Below the pieces are notes generated by a model that did not search any database, was not told where the DNA came from, and saw only the letters and a program-made list of their open reading frames with translations. A program made the translations under genes and the position numbers. Shown piece by piece: positions 1 through 12,864 of a DNA stretch of 64,000 nucleotides (position 1 is the first letter of the stretch; each line of letters opens with the position of its first letter). The stretch is from Cubamyces lactineus. Lineage: Eukaryota > Basidiomycota > Agaricomycetes > Polyporales > Polyporaceae. Location: positions 1,290,001 through 1,354,000 of the forward strand of contig JACDTU010000005.1 in NCBI GenBank assembly GCA_022376465.1, written 5' to 3'.

Positions 1-1004
1 ATTCTCACCCTCTCCCAGATGGTCTTTCAAACTTTAAACATCTCCCGTCTGGGCGCGTATGGCCTAACATGACTTACATGTTTTAGGTTTACAATCTTTG
101 TAACTCGGTTTATCGCCGTGATTTTTAGAGGTCTGTGTAGCAGGAAGGAGGGAAGGGTGGGGGTTTATGGGCCGTACCCGTACCATCAGTGTGCTTTATA
201 AAATAATGGCATGCCGATTATCGCGGACACACGTGTCCCTTCATTTTACTTCTGGCATGAGTGAAGCCATGGTTCGCCGCATGTGGCCCGCACCTTCTCA
301 TCCTACCACTTCTTCAGAACACAATTCGCTTCCGTCTCCTATCACAGCGTTTGCTGCCCCTGCTCCCAACATGGCGTGGCGGCACGGCTCACCCTCAAAT
401 TCCAGGTTCCACCTGCGGGTCGCATTTGATACTACTCGCAGCCGTGGTCCTTGCATTACGAAACTTCCTACTGGGCGCGTGCCCCGGCTTCTCAGGGTAG
501 CCAATGAGGTCAGGTTGCTAGGCGCACACGTTGTCCCTCAGGTCACAGTCGCAGGCCACCATACTTCGCACTCTCCTGCCATTCGCGATTCACACCCTCC
601 ATGGGCGTCATTACCGGACACATCGTACTCCGTTCACTGGCGTCCATCACACCATTTATCATGTCTCCCACGAGTACCCCTTGGCAGTTCCCACCGGCTT
701 ACACCCGCCGCCGCCTTCCATTGTGCCCATTTCGGTCCCCGTCAGGCAGGCATTTCACCGTTCTCTGCCCTCCACTGCCCACTTCCTCCTCCCAACGGGC
801 ACCGTTTTTGGTCTCGCCCTCTAGCCTGTCCCAGTCACAGTCCTGGCTGGATAGTACTTACTCTGCAGTACTTTACTTTTCCTCAGGGAGGGAGGGAGCG
901 AGGGAGGAAAGGAGGGAGAGGGAGGGCTCATCTATTTCACATCGCACCATGTCTCGCACAGGAGATGGTGGTGGTACGTGGAAGAGAGCCCCCCGCGAAC
1001 GCAC
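1..1004. other. Left-edge region without a recognised gene
   Basis: I see no gene here that I can support. The sequence lies downstream of the last readable ABC-transporter exon on the minus strand. The expected C-terminal half of its second nucleotide-binding domain (signature, Walker B, H-loop) could not be found in any minus-strand frame. The long plus-strand open frame from 167 to 1303 has no recognisable domain and runs antisense through the transporter, so I treat it as a shadow. A purine-rich tract sits at about 886-930. Confidence 0.6.
886..930 (+). repeat. G/A-rich GGGA-type tract
   Basis: This is a run of repeated GGGAG and GGGA units on the plus strand, with a polypyrimidine strand facing the transporter gene. 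At least four G-triplets are closely spaced, so a G-quadruplex is possible. It lies just beyond the point where the ABC coding sequence becomes unreadable. Confidence 0.6.
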
Positions 1005-4000
1005 AGATTGTCTCGCAAAGTGCCTTTGAACAGAAGGCTGTCCTGCGGCACGAGCGCCAAGCGTTGACGGAGCACGTCCAATCCAATCTGGGCAATGTTG
1101 CGTCCGTCGATCTCGATGGTCCCGCTCTGCACGTTCACTATCCGGAAGAGGGCCTGGAGGAGGGAGCTCTTTCCCGCCCCCGTTCGTCCCACGATGCCAA
1201 TCTGTCCATACGCAGTCACAATCAGCACTTATCCTTCACGGCGCTACCAGGCCCTCGGACACGCGCTCGTCCGACGGCGCACGCACCTTCTCGCCAGGGT
1301 TGACATGGAAGCTCACGCCCTTGAGCACCGGCGGCAGGCCTGGACGATACGACATCTCGACGTCCTTGAAGTCAATCTCGCCCGCCTCCGGCCAAGAAGG
1401 GGGCGGATCGTTGGGCGTCGTCGTCGCGCCCTCGCTTGGCAGCTCGGTGTAGTACAGGATACGCTCGACCGCGTTGAAGTTCTGTTCGTTTTGCGCATAG
1501 GTCTGGACGAGCAACGCTGTCGTGACAGGGGTGTGAGGAGCTGGCCGAGCACGAAAGCGGCGAAGGTGGAAGGCTTACAGAAGGTTTGCGTGACTATCGT
1601 ACGGCAAAACGAATCATTAGTACGTCGTCCGAGATTGAGCGGGTGGGGTCTCTACTCACTGCTCAGAGTATACGACAGCACGACACCGATCTTGCTCGGG
1701 TTCACGCTGCTCCTAAAGCCGGCAGCGAAGAGACAGATGCCAAGGATAAGGATGTTGCCCAGAATGTCTAGGCGTACACCAAGCCACCGCTGAATGGCAA
1801 TTGTCATAAAGTAAGCCCTGTTCTCCATGTCAAGGCCTTCTTCCGACTTCTTCACGAAACGATCCTACGGTACAAAAAGGGTGTAAGCGGACGTCCAAGA
1901 AGCAAACGTAGATACTTACCTGGGACCGGTAAGCACGGACTGTGCTCAAACCAGTCAAAGTCTCTGCAGAGCCGTAGAATGGTATGTTGTTAGTAATGCG
2001 CTAAGGACAATATGCCACACACAATGAAACGAACCGGTATACGCTGCGTAAAGCGCCGAACGAAGAAGGGAATCCAAGCGCTTCGTCTCGACCGAAGTAC
2101 GACGGTAGTAGATGGCGGCCAGGTAGTACAAGAAAATGAGGGGCACGAAGATGATGCCAAGGTATGGGAAGGTGTAGAACACCAGAGCTGCCGTACCGAT
2201 GACGGAACTATGAGCGCAGATCAGATCCAAGTGTCTACTTGCGAATCATCCTGATCGCCTTACCTAGCGGTAGAAAGAAGCTATTCACAAATGAGTATGC
2301 GTTTGCCAACAGGATTAAGCAGCATCGGACATACCTGAGCGGCAGTCATCGCGAGTTCTGTGTCTACAGTATCCTGGTCCTTGGACAAACGAGACATGAT
2401 GCGACCTGTGGAAGTGCAGTCAGTTCTACTCAGACGAAGCTGATGATAACCGATCAGAGAAGGAGTTCTTACCCAACGGCGTGGTATCAAAGAAGGCCAC
2501 AGGCGATCGCAGCACAGCCATAAAAGCGGTCTTGAACATCCGTAACCCCGCTGTCAAGCTCACCATACTGCGAGCAAAGTCAGCGAGCGTCCGATGCAGG
2601 CGTAGCAGTCCTTACGTACCTGATCGTAAAGCTCAGCGCGAACTGGAAGATCCCGCTCAGGATGCCGAGCGCGGCGTACACCCCCATATAGTCAGCCTGG
2701 TCGAACCCGCGAACGCTTGAGGACGTCCAGAAGCCAAGGAAGAGATTGTTCGCGACTTGGGGGATGTGAGTTCAACCACTCGTGAATCACTTACGTGTGC
2801 TGTAACTGGCTTACCTTGTGCACCTTGGGAGATGATGATCCACAGAAGGATAGTGGGGAAAACGTACCACCCTCCCGCGAACTTGGCGTACTTCCCATAC
2901 ACCGACCACGACACAGCGCCGGTGAGGCGTTCCTCAGCTTGCATGAGCGTCTGGTGTTCCTTCTGCGGTACTGCAACTTCGACCTTGGCAACCTTTTCTT
3001 TCGCCTTAGCCTTCTCCTCGTCAGCCTCCACGACCTCCTCCTCCTGCTTCTCCAGACTACCATACTCCTCCATGAGAGCAGAGAACATACGTCCGTTGAC
3101 CATCAAGTCCTCGTACGTGCCCTGCTCGACGACCACACCTTCGTCCATGACATAGATGTAGTCAACCTTGTCGAGGACGTGCAGCGCATGCGTCACGAGC
3201 ACACGTGTCTTGTCCGCCAACGGCCCGTGCAGCAGACACTGGTCGAGGAGCTTCTTGCCGACGTACGCGTCCACCGCGCTCAGCGAGTCGTCCATGAGGA
3301 TGATGTCCGCACCCGAGTATGCAGCCCGCGCGAGAGAGACACGCGCTTTCTGTCCGCCGCTGAGGTTGATGCCCTTCTCGCCGATCTCGGTTTCTTCGCC
3401 GTTCGGTAGCATCTCGAGGTCGGGCTCGAGGCAGCACGCCTTGATGATATCGCGGAACCTACATCCGGCCCTGTCTTAGCGATATGTAAGATACAACAGC
3501 AGGACAGAGTGTACTTGGCTTCGTCCTCTGGTTCTCCAAAGATGACGTTTTGCCGGAGGGTGGCATTCATGATCCACGACGTTTGGGGGACGTAGGCGGC
3601 GTTGGAAGAGAAGACGCACTGTCATTCAGTCGAGTAAGCACCATGCACAACGGGAGTGATCGCGTTGACAGAACATACATCTCCGCGCGTCTTCCTCATC
3701 TCACCGATGAGTGCTTGCAACAGCGAACTCTGGCGCAAAGGGTCAACAAGAACGCATCAACGCGTCACAATGACAACACACCTTGCCAGACCCGACGCGG
3801 CCGACGATAGCCACGAACGAGCCCTTCGGGACCTTCAGCTTGACGTCCTTGAGTTCAAACGGTTTGTCTTCCGTCTCCTTTTCCTTGGCGTCCGCAGATC
3901 CCTCTGCGCCAGCGGTCACAGGCAAGACCGGCGCATCCTTCTGCTTCCTCCTGAACATCCTCCGGCGCCGTCTCTCTTCCTTCTTCTCCTGGCCCGGCTT

Positions 4001-6430
4001 CCCATCCTTACCCTTACCCTGAGCGCCCGGTTTCGCACCCATGGATTTCGCCGTGGCGTCCCCCTTACCGACCGTCTCCCACGTGAAGTCCGCATCGACG
4101 TTCAGCGCGAACTTGCTCTCGGGATCAATCACGTATGGCACTGCGAGCTCTTCTGCGCGGAGGAAAGCGGAGATACGGCGGAGCGCGACGAGCGCGTCCG
4201 TGGCGGCAGCGAGTACGAGGGGGAAGTAGGTGAGCGGGAGACGGATAATGTTGAAGAATTGCAGGGAACTGAAGATGATCGCGACGTCGAGGTTGTGGTT
4301 CGTGAGGGCATAAGTGATCTACGAAATGGTCAATATGGTGTGACAGGTATGAGAGAAGACGTGCCACATACGAAAGACAGGACCGAGGCAATGATGGGAA
4401 TGGCGGTAACAGTTGCAATCAAAGCGGACCGCGCGGCACTGTACTCTGAGTGTCAGGGCTGAAACGCACTCAGCAGCGAAACAAAGAAACGTACGCTAGG
4501 CGTCGAACTGTGCTAACTTCCCGCTCTCGGACGTTCCCAACCTGGTGCCCATAGAAGGCTTCCCACGCGTAGTATTTGAGTAGCCGGATGCCCGACAACA
4601 CCTTCGCAGCCTGTCAATACGATTGCACCAAGGACGAAGAAGGTCGACGAACCTCCGTGGTCATGCGTACGCGCTGATCAGTGAGCACGACACCTTTCTT
4701 GCGCTGGCCAAACATGACCCGTGCGAGCGTGAACTGCACCGGGAAACCTATGATGAGGACCTGCATTCACATATATGAGCACTGGGTCAGCAGCAAGTGA
4801 GAGCCTGACGTACCGCTAGGCCAACCAACGCAGAATAACCCAGCTGTGTGGGACCATATTAGTAGAATTCAGGAATATCAGCAGGGACGGGAGCATACGT
4901 TGCGAATGAGGAGACCGACTCCGATTGCGATCTGCACGAGCAGCACTCAGTCAATATCCGTTACTAGAGCTTCATCATAACAAGCTTCTTTACCTGGATT
5001 GGAGCGACCCAAAGGCTACATAGTCGTCAGTACACCGCTATGGACCTACCGCGTTGCAAGAGGCTCACTTGTGGATGTTAGCTTGGTTGCGGTCAAGCCT
5101 AGTGGCGTCCGTGGAGATCATAGTGGTGATCTGTCCGACGCTGTGCTTCAGCCGCGCACGGCCGCTGAGCCGCAGTGACTTCCTGAAGATCGCTCCGATC
5201 AACTAGCCGGGACGTGAGTGACTCATTGCGCAGCATCAATGCGGACACGAACGCTAGTTCTTATGACCAAACCGTTCGTCATGGTGACTGTGCACTACTG
5301 TGAGTCATACTGGAAGATGGAATGCCATCCGGCGCGTCACGCACTCATCTGGTAGTGGTTCGATAACTGTAAAACGAGGCGAACATGTGAGCGAAATCGG
5401 AACCCGCTGAGAAGCTCATGCCGTAAAAGGACCCACCAGACTGGATAGCTCTGCGGGCGGAGTAAGTGGTACGCCTCTAGCTCACAGACTGGCAGTGAAC
5501 GAACCTTGCATAGCAAATATCGCGAACCCAAGACCAATGCCATATCCGATGCCTTGCGGTTTTTGTAGCCCAAGTGCGACCCGTTCTTCTTCGCTCGCTC
5601 GGTTGTAAGCGTATGATTTCGTGAGCCATGTCAAAAGAACCTGGTTGACAAGTGGAGTCGTAGTGTTGAGCGTATCTGCAAATTACGTCTCGTAAATTGA
5701 GCTCATAAGATCTGGAGCAGTAAAGCATTGAAATTACCAGATGCCAGCTTAAACATGCCTGCGGTCCACCACTGAAGCCAGAAGACGTTGTAGAGAGCCT
5801 TGACAAGGGATGAGTCATACTTGGGCTGCTTCCCTGCAGGTGTCTCCGGGATGGATTGGGGTGTATCTGCCGGGTCGCCCTTTTCTGCGTCTGTCTTCTC
5901 TACCTGACCGCGTTTAGTGGAATTTGATGTCTGACGGGAGATGCTGTCGCTCCCTCGTCCCCCCTTTGCAGGAGCATCCTCATCACCGGCGTCGATAAAC
6001 GCAGGACGCTCTTCGGGAGGGCACCTTCTGTAGAAGGCTGTCTCTACTCGCTCGGTGACGTCGTTCGTTAGACGCCATTCAGGCAACTCCCAGAAATCTG
6101 CAATCGGAGAAATCCATCGATGGTGAGAACCGTGTTCGACCAAATTAGAGACTGCACATGCCTTCTTGTTGCAGAGGTCGGGAGAATCCCACCGATAGAA
6201 ATGGTGCGAGCCATGAGAACACGAGCCTCGATAGCGGCCTAGAAAGCACGGCATGTGTCAGTCTCGATGACTATGGGGCACGAGAGCGCTCGTCGTTATT
6301 CCTCGACCTGAGAGCTGTTCGTAGAGGTCAACGGAACCATGCATCATACTTACGAGGAGGTGAACTCTGGGACCACCTTGCCCTGACCGAAGGCCGGAGG
6401 GGCAGGCTTTGGGTGGAGAGGATTCCACAT
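1005..6430 (-). CDS. ABCC/MRP-type ABC transporter, Yor1-like; second NBD incomplete
   Basis: A full-size ABC exporter of the MRP (ABCC) subfamily, expected to pump conjugated or hydrophobic compounds across the plasma or vacuolar membrane. The start at 6428-6430 ([19 protein letters not shown]) is followed by a canonical GTAAGT donor. The next exons give [15 protein letters not shown] and [10 protein letters not shown], typical of the MRP N-terminus before the first membrane domain. NBD1 shows Walker A GRVGSGK near 3.79 kb, the signature LSGGQ near 3.35 kb, Walker B IILMDDS near 3.29 kb and VTHAL as the H-loop. A charged linker and a second membrane domain follow. NBD2 shows Walker [10 protein letters not shown] and Q-loop [16 protein letters not shown], then a plausible donor after base 1005. 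No later exon is visible: the NBD2 signature, Walker B and H-loop are absent from the remaining sequence. There are many short introns, one of them GC-AG. The call of family is firm; exon edges in 4.1-5.7 kb are not resolved. Confidence 0.85.
6098..6161 (-). other. GC-AG intron in the ABC transporter
   Basis: A 64-nt intron has the donor GCATGT and the acceptor TTGCAG. Removing it joins codons to read [13 protein letters not shown], which matches the conserved MRP N-terminal motif, with the D codon split across the junction. I saw no GT donor nearby that keeps this frame. Confidence 0.75.
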
Positions 6431-7142
6431 TGCGCGTTGCTAGGCACGCGGGCGTTGTTGAAGGAGAGACTGGGTGAGTACGGGGCCGACTTCAGTGGAC
6501 GGGGAAGGGGACGGTGGACATGGAGAATGGCAATATAAGTACTCTATATGCGCGGCTGCTCTGCACGGGATGTGCATCGACTGTAAATGGACCGAACCAC
6601 ACACGCACACATTTCCGGCTTCAGAAAGGGACGCAGCAGACCGGCAAACAGCCCGACAGCCAATCATCACCCCCCGATTCTCTCCCAAGGAGCTGCGGCG
6701 AGCACCGAGGGTCTCCGGAGGGCGAGATTCTACCAGCGCATGACACTGGCTGCTGACGTCTCTGAGCGGCCTCTCGCCGAGCGCCTCCGCCTAACCCTGA
6801 CCCCAGACTCCCCCAACTGGGTAAAGTCGCCGCCGTGATCCCCCGCCTCCGCACCGCCGCCGGCCCGCCGAAAGGGCGGGGAAGGCCCGAATAGGCAATG
6901 CTTTGAATTTGGGCGGACTTTGAATGCACGACTGGGCGAGCTGAGTCGCTCTTGTCTGGCCAACTCAAGCTCTCGCTCTCCTTGCATTCATCCACCATGG
7001 CCTCCTGCTGACTGCCTTGCCTGACACCGTCTTAACCCTCTAAACGCATGTCCACGTACTCTATCTCTCATTGTCGTCGCCTACGTATCCTATTCGTCTA
7101 TTTCTCACCGCGATATTCTCGGGCGTTTCACATTACCCAAGG
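6431..7142. promoter_or_regulatory. Divergent intergenic region between the ABC and C2H2 genes
   Basis: About 700 bases separate the two divergently transcribed genes, so it should carry both promoters. It is GC-rich around 6830-6880. No clear TATA box was placed for either gene, and open frames here have no recognisable domains. Confidence 0.5.
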
Positions 7143-9067
7143 ATGAGTGACAGACTGAACCGGACCCCCTCGGTACGTCGTGCGAAATTGCTCTTGGCTT
7201 GTCGCGACAACGTCTATAGCTTCATGCGCTCAGGTGGACGCAGATGGCCAAGGTCTCTTCTCTCTCGTGGAGGCAGCCACCATCGCCCGACCTATTCCCA
7301 CGCGCAGGGAATCCTCTGTCGACAGTGCCTTCTCACCTGGCAGCCACAACGGTCCAAGCAGCTACACCGCCGGCAGCGGCAACAGCCATGGTGGTATCAG
7401 CAAGGCGCATGCTGCTATGAAGCACCGCCGGCTCTCCTCGGCGGGCCAAGCAAGGCGCAGGCTGAGCGATGCACGGGAAGCCACTAGTCGTCCTTCGTGC
7501 GTTACTTGTTTCATCCGTCCTACTCCAGAATCGAATATGTTACTTTCAGGCCGGTTATGCTCCAGACTGCTGCCGCAGCATTGTCTTCTCTGGCAACCCT
7601 TTCTCTCTCCGGCTCTCCACCGCCACAGCCCGTTCCGCAAACGGATGGATCATTCACACCTGCTAACGGCCAAGCGTCCTACGACACTGCTACCAAGGTC
7701 CCAAAGCAGGAAGCCACCGACGAAGACATCGTTCCAGATGAAGCTTCTACGGCGCTTCCAGCGAAAACGGAGATTAACGGTGCAGGCATCAGCGTCACAA
7801 AGACTGGCAAGAAGAGAGGTACGATCTTCAAGTGCGAGAGTTGTTCGAAGGTTGGTGTCCAACGCTTCTCCTCATCTCTGACGTGGCATCCGGAAACCTG
7901 TACTCAAAGTGTACATACCCGGACATGCTCGGCCGCACATTGAAAGGCCGAAGAGCTCCTGCGCGCGCTGGCTTTCTACAGGGCCGCTGACATTTGATGC
8001 TAGGTATACCGCCATCCGTCCTGTCTAATCAAGCATCGCTGGGAGCACTCGCCGCACTGGCGTGAAGCCTCCAAGTTCTTGCTCAGCAAGCACCAGCAAG
8101 TCCAGTTGCTTGAGGTAGGTTGTTCGCGACGTCCTGCTTAAATTAGCGCTCAATCTATTTCCAGGCTGCGGCGATCCTCTCGCATCTGGACCCGGCAGCG
8201 ACGGGCGGGCGCTCGCTGCCCGAGGATCGTTCCATGTGGCCGTCTTTCCTTTCAGGAGGGTTGTTGCCTCCTCCATCCACCGCGAATGGAGCTGTGCAGG
8301 ATGGCACGAAGTCTAACCTGAAGGCTCGCTCTTCGTCGGTTTCGACCTCCTTTGAACAGTCGACGATGCATCCCATATCGAGCTCCGTTCCGGCGACTTC
8401 GCTTTTGTCATCCTCGTCTGGGACGCCTGGTAGAGGCCCCACGCGTTCTCCGTCCGTAGGTCCTCGCATGCATGACTACGCATTGCCCAGCTCTGGCGGC
8501 ATTACTCATGTACGTCCTGGAGTTGTCGGAGTGCCCACCAATGCTCCCGACGTACACGCTGTCTCCACTTCCAACGGTTTCCAGGCCGCCCAGCAGCGCT
8601 CTTCTCCTATGCCGGTCCCTACCAGTCGGGACGCCTATCGTGAACCGCGCGACGGTGGCGGATACAGTTTTGTCAGCGCGAGCGGGGCGTCGGCCTCCGA
8701 GGCTTGGAGCTCGCCTGTCTCGGTTGGATTCGCGCAGTCCTCCTTCCGTTCGTCCTCGGCCGCATCATACTCAGCCTCGTATTCAGCATCCGGCCTCGAG
8801 CGCTCTTTCTCGTCCGAAGGCGCGAGCGGATGGAGCCTCCCGCGCTCGTCGTTGCGCTCTGGTTCCCTCTCGCGCAGCCGGAGCGGCAGCGTGGACGAGG
8901 GCGACTTCGTGGTGGATGTCGACGGCATGGCCGACGACGGCGAGAGCGCCGGCGTGGGCCGCTTCGGCTTCACGTCGCGCAACTGGAAGATGGACATGGC
9001 ACGCAACGGGAACGGCAAGATCGAGGAAGAGGAGTGGGACGGCATGGAGATGGAGATGGAGATGTAA
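7143..9067 (+). CDS. C2H2 zinc-finger protein, probable nuclear regulator
   Basis: A fungal protein with one well-formed C2H2 finger. The finger reads CESC...HRWEH with C-X2-C-X12-H-X3-H spacing and is interrupted by an intron from 7851 to 8003. The exon 8004-8114 continues with HSPHWREASKFLLSKHQQ and leads into AAAILSHL after a second intron (8115-8164). That finger plus flank is a conserved fungal arrangement whose molecular function I cannot name. The N-terminus begins MSDRLNRTPS, with the first intron donor GTACGT after this stretch, and is Ser/Pro-rich. The C-terminal half (8165-9067) is a long Ser-rich, probably disordered region. It ends in an acidic tail with repeated Met-Glu. DNA binding is inferred from the finger; the Ser-rich tail suggests phosphoregulation. 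Confidence 0.82.
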
Positions 9068-9655
9068 GAGCCTAGATGCGGGATGCCGAGGTGACGCACC
9101 CGCGCGCCAGGCGCGAACGCGAGCGCGAGCGCGGGGACGGTCGGACGGTCGGAGACGGATGCATGAGTGCAAGAGAAATCAATATCACGGGTCGATGGAC
9201 ATTCATGGGGTATGTATTGTCATGCCAGGGGGCATTTTTTTGTTTGTGTTTATGTACTTACGAGAAGTAGTCTTTTGTTTTTCCATGTACATGAGTACTA
9301 GGCCTTCGTGGAGAGGGCGAGAACGGGGACGGGAGACGAAGGGAAGGAAGAGGTCGGAGGTCACTATGCGTTCTTACTAGTCACTTACTACTATTCTGAT
9401 AGCTACAGTCTTCGCCCATGTACATGATTACGCGTCGGTGTTGTCCTGTTGTGCAACTAGTACATGTATTCCGCTGTACAGCCTGTACTTGTCTCATTAT
9501 ATCTATTCTGTTCCGAAGTTGTTTGCGCCTCGCAGCCTGCAGTCCGACCGCTTCTCCCGCGACTCAAACTCCGCGGCCGCTAGTGCTCAGGCTAGTGGTT
9601 GTTGGTGAGTATATCAAAAACGCGGCACCACCGTGGCGTCGAACTCAACCACCAC
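9068..9655. other. Convergent 3' intergenic region
   Basis: This separates the 3' ends of the C2H2 gene (plus) and the P450 gene (minus). It is T-rich between about 9230 and 9300, as expected of untranslated or terminator sequence. I see no gene. Confidence 0.5.
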
Positions 9656-12065
9656 TCATGCTGAGTTACACCTAGCCAGAGCCTCCTGGACTAGCCTGAC
9701 AGAATGCTCGGACCTCGGGCGGATGTCGCACGGGAACTCAGCAAACAGCCTACACGTCGCTTGATCATGAGCAACTACATCAACCTCAACTTGGACAAGC
9801 CAGGCTCACCTGAACGTCACGTCGACATATTCGGGGTTCGGCGTGATATCGTTCCCCTCCGCGTCCTTGGCCTTGCGGAAGTCGAAAGTCGCGAGCATCC
9901 CCGCGAAGACGAGCCATAGGGAAGACTCGACGAAGGTCGCTCCTGGGCATTTCCTACATCATGCGATATCCGGGTCCAGGAATCAGCGAGCTGACTGGTT
10001 TTTTGGTGCAGGGACGACGGGAGCTGCGACGAACCTGCGCCCAAATCCGAAGATGTAGCTGCGCGGGTCCCGTTTCTTCGCAGTGGTGACGTCCACGTCT
10101 TCGAGGTACCGTTCGGGGACGAAGTCTTCTGGGTTGGGGAAGAACGAGGGGTCGCGGGTCATGCGCCTGTTACCGTTCGCCGCATGAGCGAGGGCATCTC
10201 TACGCAACACGCGTATGCGAGAGACGTAGGGGGTGCGAGTGCTCACCATATGTTGGGGAAGACGAGAGTCCCCTTTGGGATGGACATCCCGTTGTAGACG
10301 TCGTCTTCGTCCAAACGATGCGGGAGGCCTGGGAGACAATGTAGGTTCAGCGGCATCGAACACTCGATGGCATTGTGGGACTGACCGAGAGGAACAGGCG
10401 AGGTCCAACGCATGACCTCGCTCATCAGCGCATCAAGGTATGGAAGCCTGGGACGATCGTCCAGTGTAGGCAAGCGGCTGCCTCTCAGCACGCTGTCGAT
10501 TTCTTCCTGAGCCTTGCGCGCAACGTCGGGGTATTGAACCATGGCAAGTATGAAGTGAAGAATTAGCGTGAGGTTCTGGAGGTGAAATAGGTCAGTACCG
10601 AGAGTGCAAATTCGAGCACTCGTGGAGAAGGATCGACTGACCGTATCGAGACTAGCTACCCGTCATGCAACATGTGTTGTGAGTCGCTAACTCGCACACG
10701 GAGAGTGCTTGGGAACTAACCAATGTACAAGGTCGCTGCTATCCATTTGATATCCGCATCGTCGTCAGGACCGATAGCACCGTTTTCTGCAAACTTGTCG
10801 AGCAGCACTGCACAGTAAGAAGACGCCGCGGCGCCCTTCTCCTGGGGGCGCCAATGGCGTGCACATAGGCCAGTAAGCATTCTACTTAGTCTACTTCTGT
10901 TTGTATCGCGGGATACTCACCGAGCTATGTTTAGCCCACTCGTAAGGGAGACGAGCGGACTCCTCGATATGTCGCTTCCATGACGCCGCCTTGCTTTTGA
11001 ACCCCGCACCCGGGAACCATGCGGGCAAATGCTTCACTACTCCCACCCCCACGACGTCCAAGCAAGAACGAGCGATGATCAGTGCATCTCGCAGGTTAAC
11101 CGATGTGCAGCACGCTCACACGCGGGGAAGATGTCGACCATCCAAAGGCCAGCGCCCAAGGAGGCAATATGGTTTGAGAGCAGGTGGAGCGTCCGGTTCA
11201 TCGCTCGGAGGTACGCATCGTCGTCCGAGTCGACTGTATACCCGTACAGCGTTGACAGCGTCTGGCTACCTATGAATCTGCCAAAACATAGGAACCCTGT
11301 GAGCGACCTCCGGTGCTTCGATCTCAGCGGACCGCACATGATCACCTTTTCAAATGTCGAAGATAGTCCTGCGGCGACGCGGACATGCGCTCTAAGAACG
11401 CGTACGTCTCCGCAATAACCACCGGTCTGTACGCCAGTGTGCTCGCGGGGGACAACGCATGCTGCATCAGCCGACGGTGTCGCCGGAACAGGGGCCCGTG
11501 CTGCGCGAACGCCGTCTATTCAAGCAGATGTCAAGGTTCGGGTCCGCCCGCTCGCGAGAGAACGGGAACAATCATCTCCCACGCACGATGTTCTCACACC
11601 CGCATCTGTGTGGGTAGAAGGCGAGTTCACGGTTACCTATCGGCCTGGGAGCGGGCAGGGTCGGATAAGATGGAAGAAACATGCTTACAGCTCGGAACAC
11701 ATCACTGTATACGGCCTTCCTGCGTAGGCTCCGCCGCGTTTGTCGAGCAGGTCGACCGACGCCTCGAACGTGTTGAGAAAGAGGATCCCCTGGCCGAAAA
11801 TGTGCAGATACACCACGTCCCCTGCAGCCAGAAGCCCGCATCATCTCAGTACGACATCATGTTGGGACGACTACGAGAGATGCTCACCGTACTTGTCAGC
11901 CCACGAATTGGCACGCAGCCAGAGCTCCTTCAGGGTGAAGTCGAGCAGGTTGCCGACTAATGGCAGAGGCTTTGGGCCGGGCGGGAACCGCTTTCCCTTA
12001 CCTCTAACCCACCATTGTGCAAGAGCCAAGAGCAAGAACCCGCAGGCGAGTACCAGGGCATTCAT
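9656..12065 (-). CDS. Cytochrome P450 monooxygenase
   Basis: A microsomal class II P450, expected to hydroxylate a small hydrophobic substrate using a separate reductase. I chose the start at 12063-12065 (MNALVLACGFLLLAL) because it begins directly with the membrane anchor. A start about 100 bases upstream in the same frame is possible. The anchor is followed by the proline hinge FPPGPKPLPLVGN. The K-helix ExxR is seen in SEVMRW, and the PERF-like region reads FVPERYL. The heme loop FGFGRRKCPG is interrupted by an intron inside the second Arg codon; splicing restores the ligand Cys. The tail reads FDFRKAKDAEGNDITPNPEYV. A last intron leads to FPCDIRPRSEHSVRL and the stop at 9656-9658. The gene looks intact. 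Similar to basidiomycete CYP families used in secondary or xenobiotic metabolism, but I do not assign a family number. Confidence 0.88.
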
Positions 12066-12864
12066 GAGAGAAGTGAAGGCTGCGAGAGGAACACGAGGTA
12101 GTATGGCCGAATAACTCGCAGGTGCGTTATCGTGTTTCCACTGCGTCCACTCCTTCTTATACACATGTCGGACTGCGGGGGCGCGATGTCCCTACCTCAC
12201 GAGCTTGATGGAGTGTTCTGTGTGTCAACAGACCCATTGCGGAAAGATATTGCACCCTTCTGGCAGCTTGCGACAGCAATGAGGACTGTGGCCTATCCGC
12301 GGAATCTCGCGGAGAGCGCGGGGTGTGGCGTTATTCCTTCTGTATCATTCGGTGGTAAGCGTACATGAACACGGGGGAGCCGACAGAAAGACTGCGACAG
12401 GGAAATAGGACGGCTTCTACGTGCGTGCCTGGGCGATGCAAGGCTCCAAGGACGCTCAGAGGTCGAGCGCATCGCCTCCAAATCGGGCTTTTATGCTATC
12501 ATTCCGGTCTATGCGTAACTCCTGAACATGACATCGGACACGGGATGTTATCAGTGTCATGGAGCGACAGTGACGAGGGCCTCACCTTGCCTACCTCACC
12601 GTATACAACGGTCGTCTCATCAAGTAGTTCTCTCAGAACACTCGAAGTCAACTGACGCCGGTGGCAGCTGCCGAATAGGGAAGCGATTGATTTTGCCGTC
12701 ATTGAAAAGTCAATAGGTTTCCATTAATCCTTTTGCTTCATAGTCATCTACTATTACAATGAGACTGTCTGAATACCGGTCTGTTCTGTTCCGCCTGACG
12801 GTGTGGTACAAAACGGCCAAGTCAGGTACGCTCGGCGGTGGCTCCTGGTGAACGCTGCTGTGGT
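12066..12864. other. Intergenic region upstream of the P450
   Basis: About 800 bases between the P450 start and the 3' end of the DUF1348 gene. It should hold the P450 promoter. Open frames here have no recognisable domains. Confidence 0.5.

Noticed and set aside
167..1303. A 378-residue plus-strand open frame
   Set aside because: It runs antisense through the ABC transporter NBD2 and beyond, has no domain, and has the codon pattern of a shadow frame.
9656..9870. Apparent frameshift near the P450 C-terminus
   Set aside because: On re-reading the bases, the frame is continuous: NDITPNPEYVDVTF joins across the last intron to FPCDIRPRS. The impression came from a misread of a few bases.
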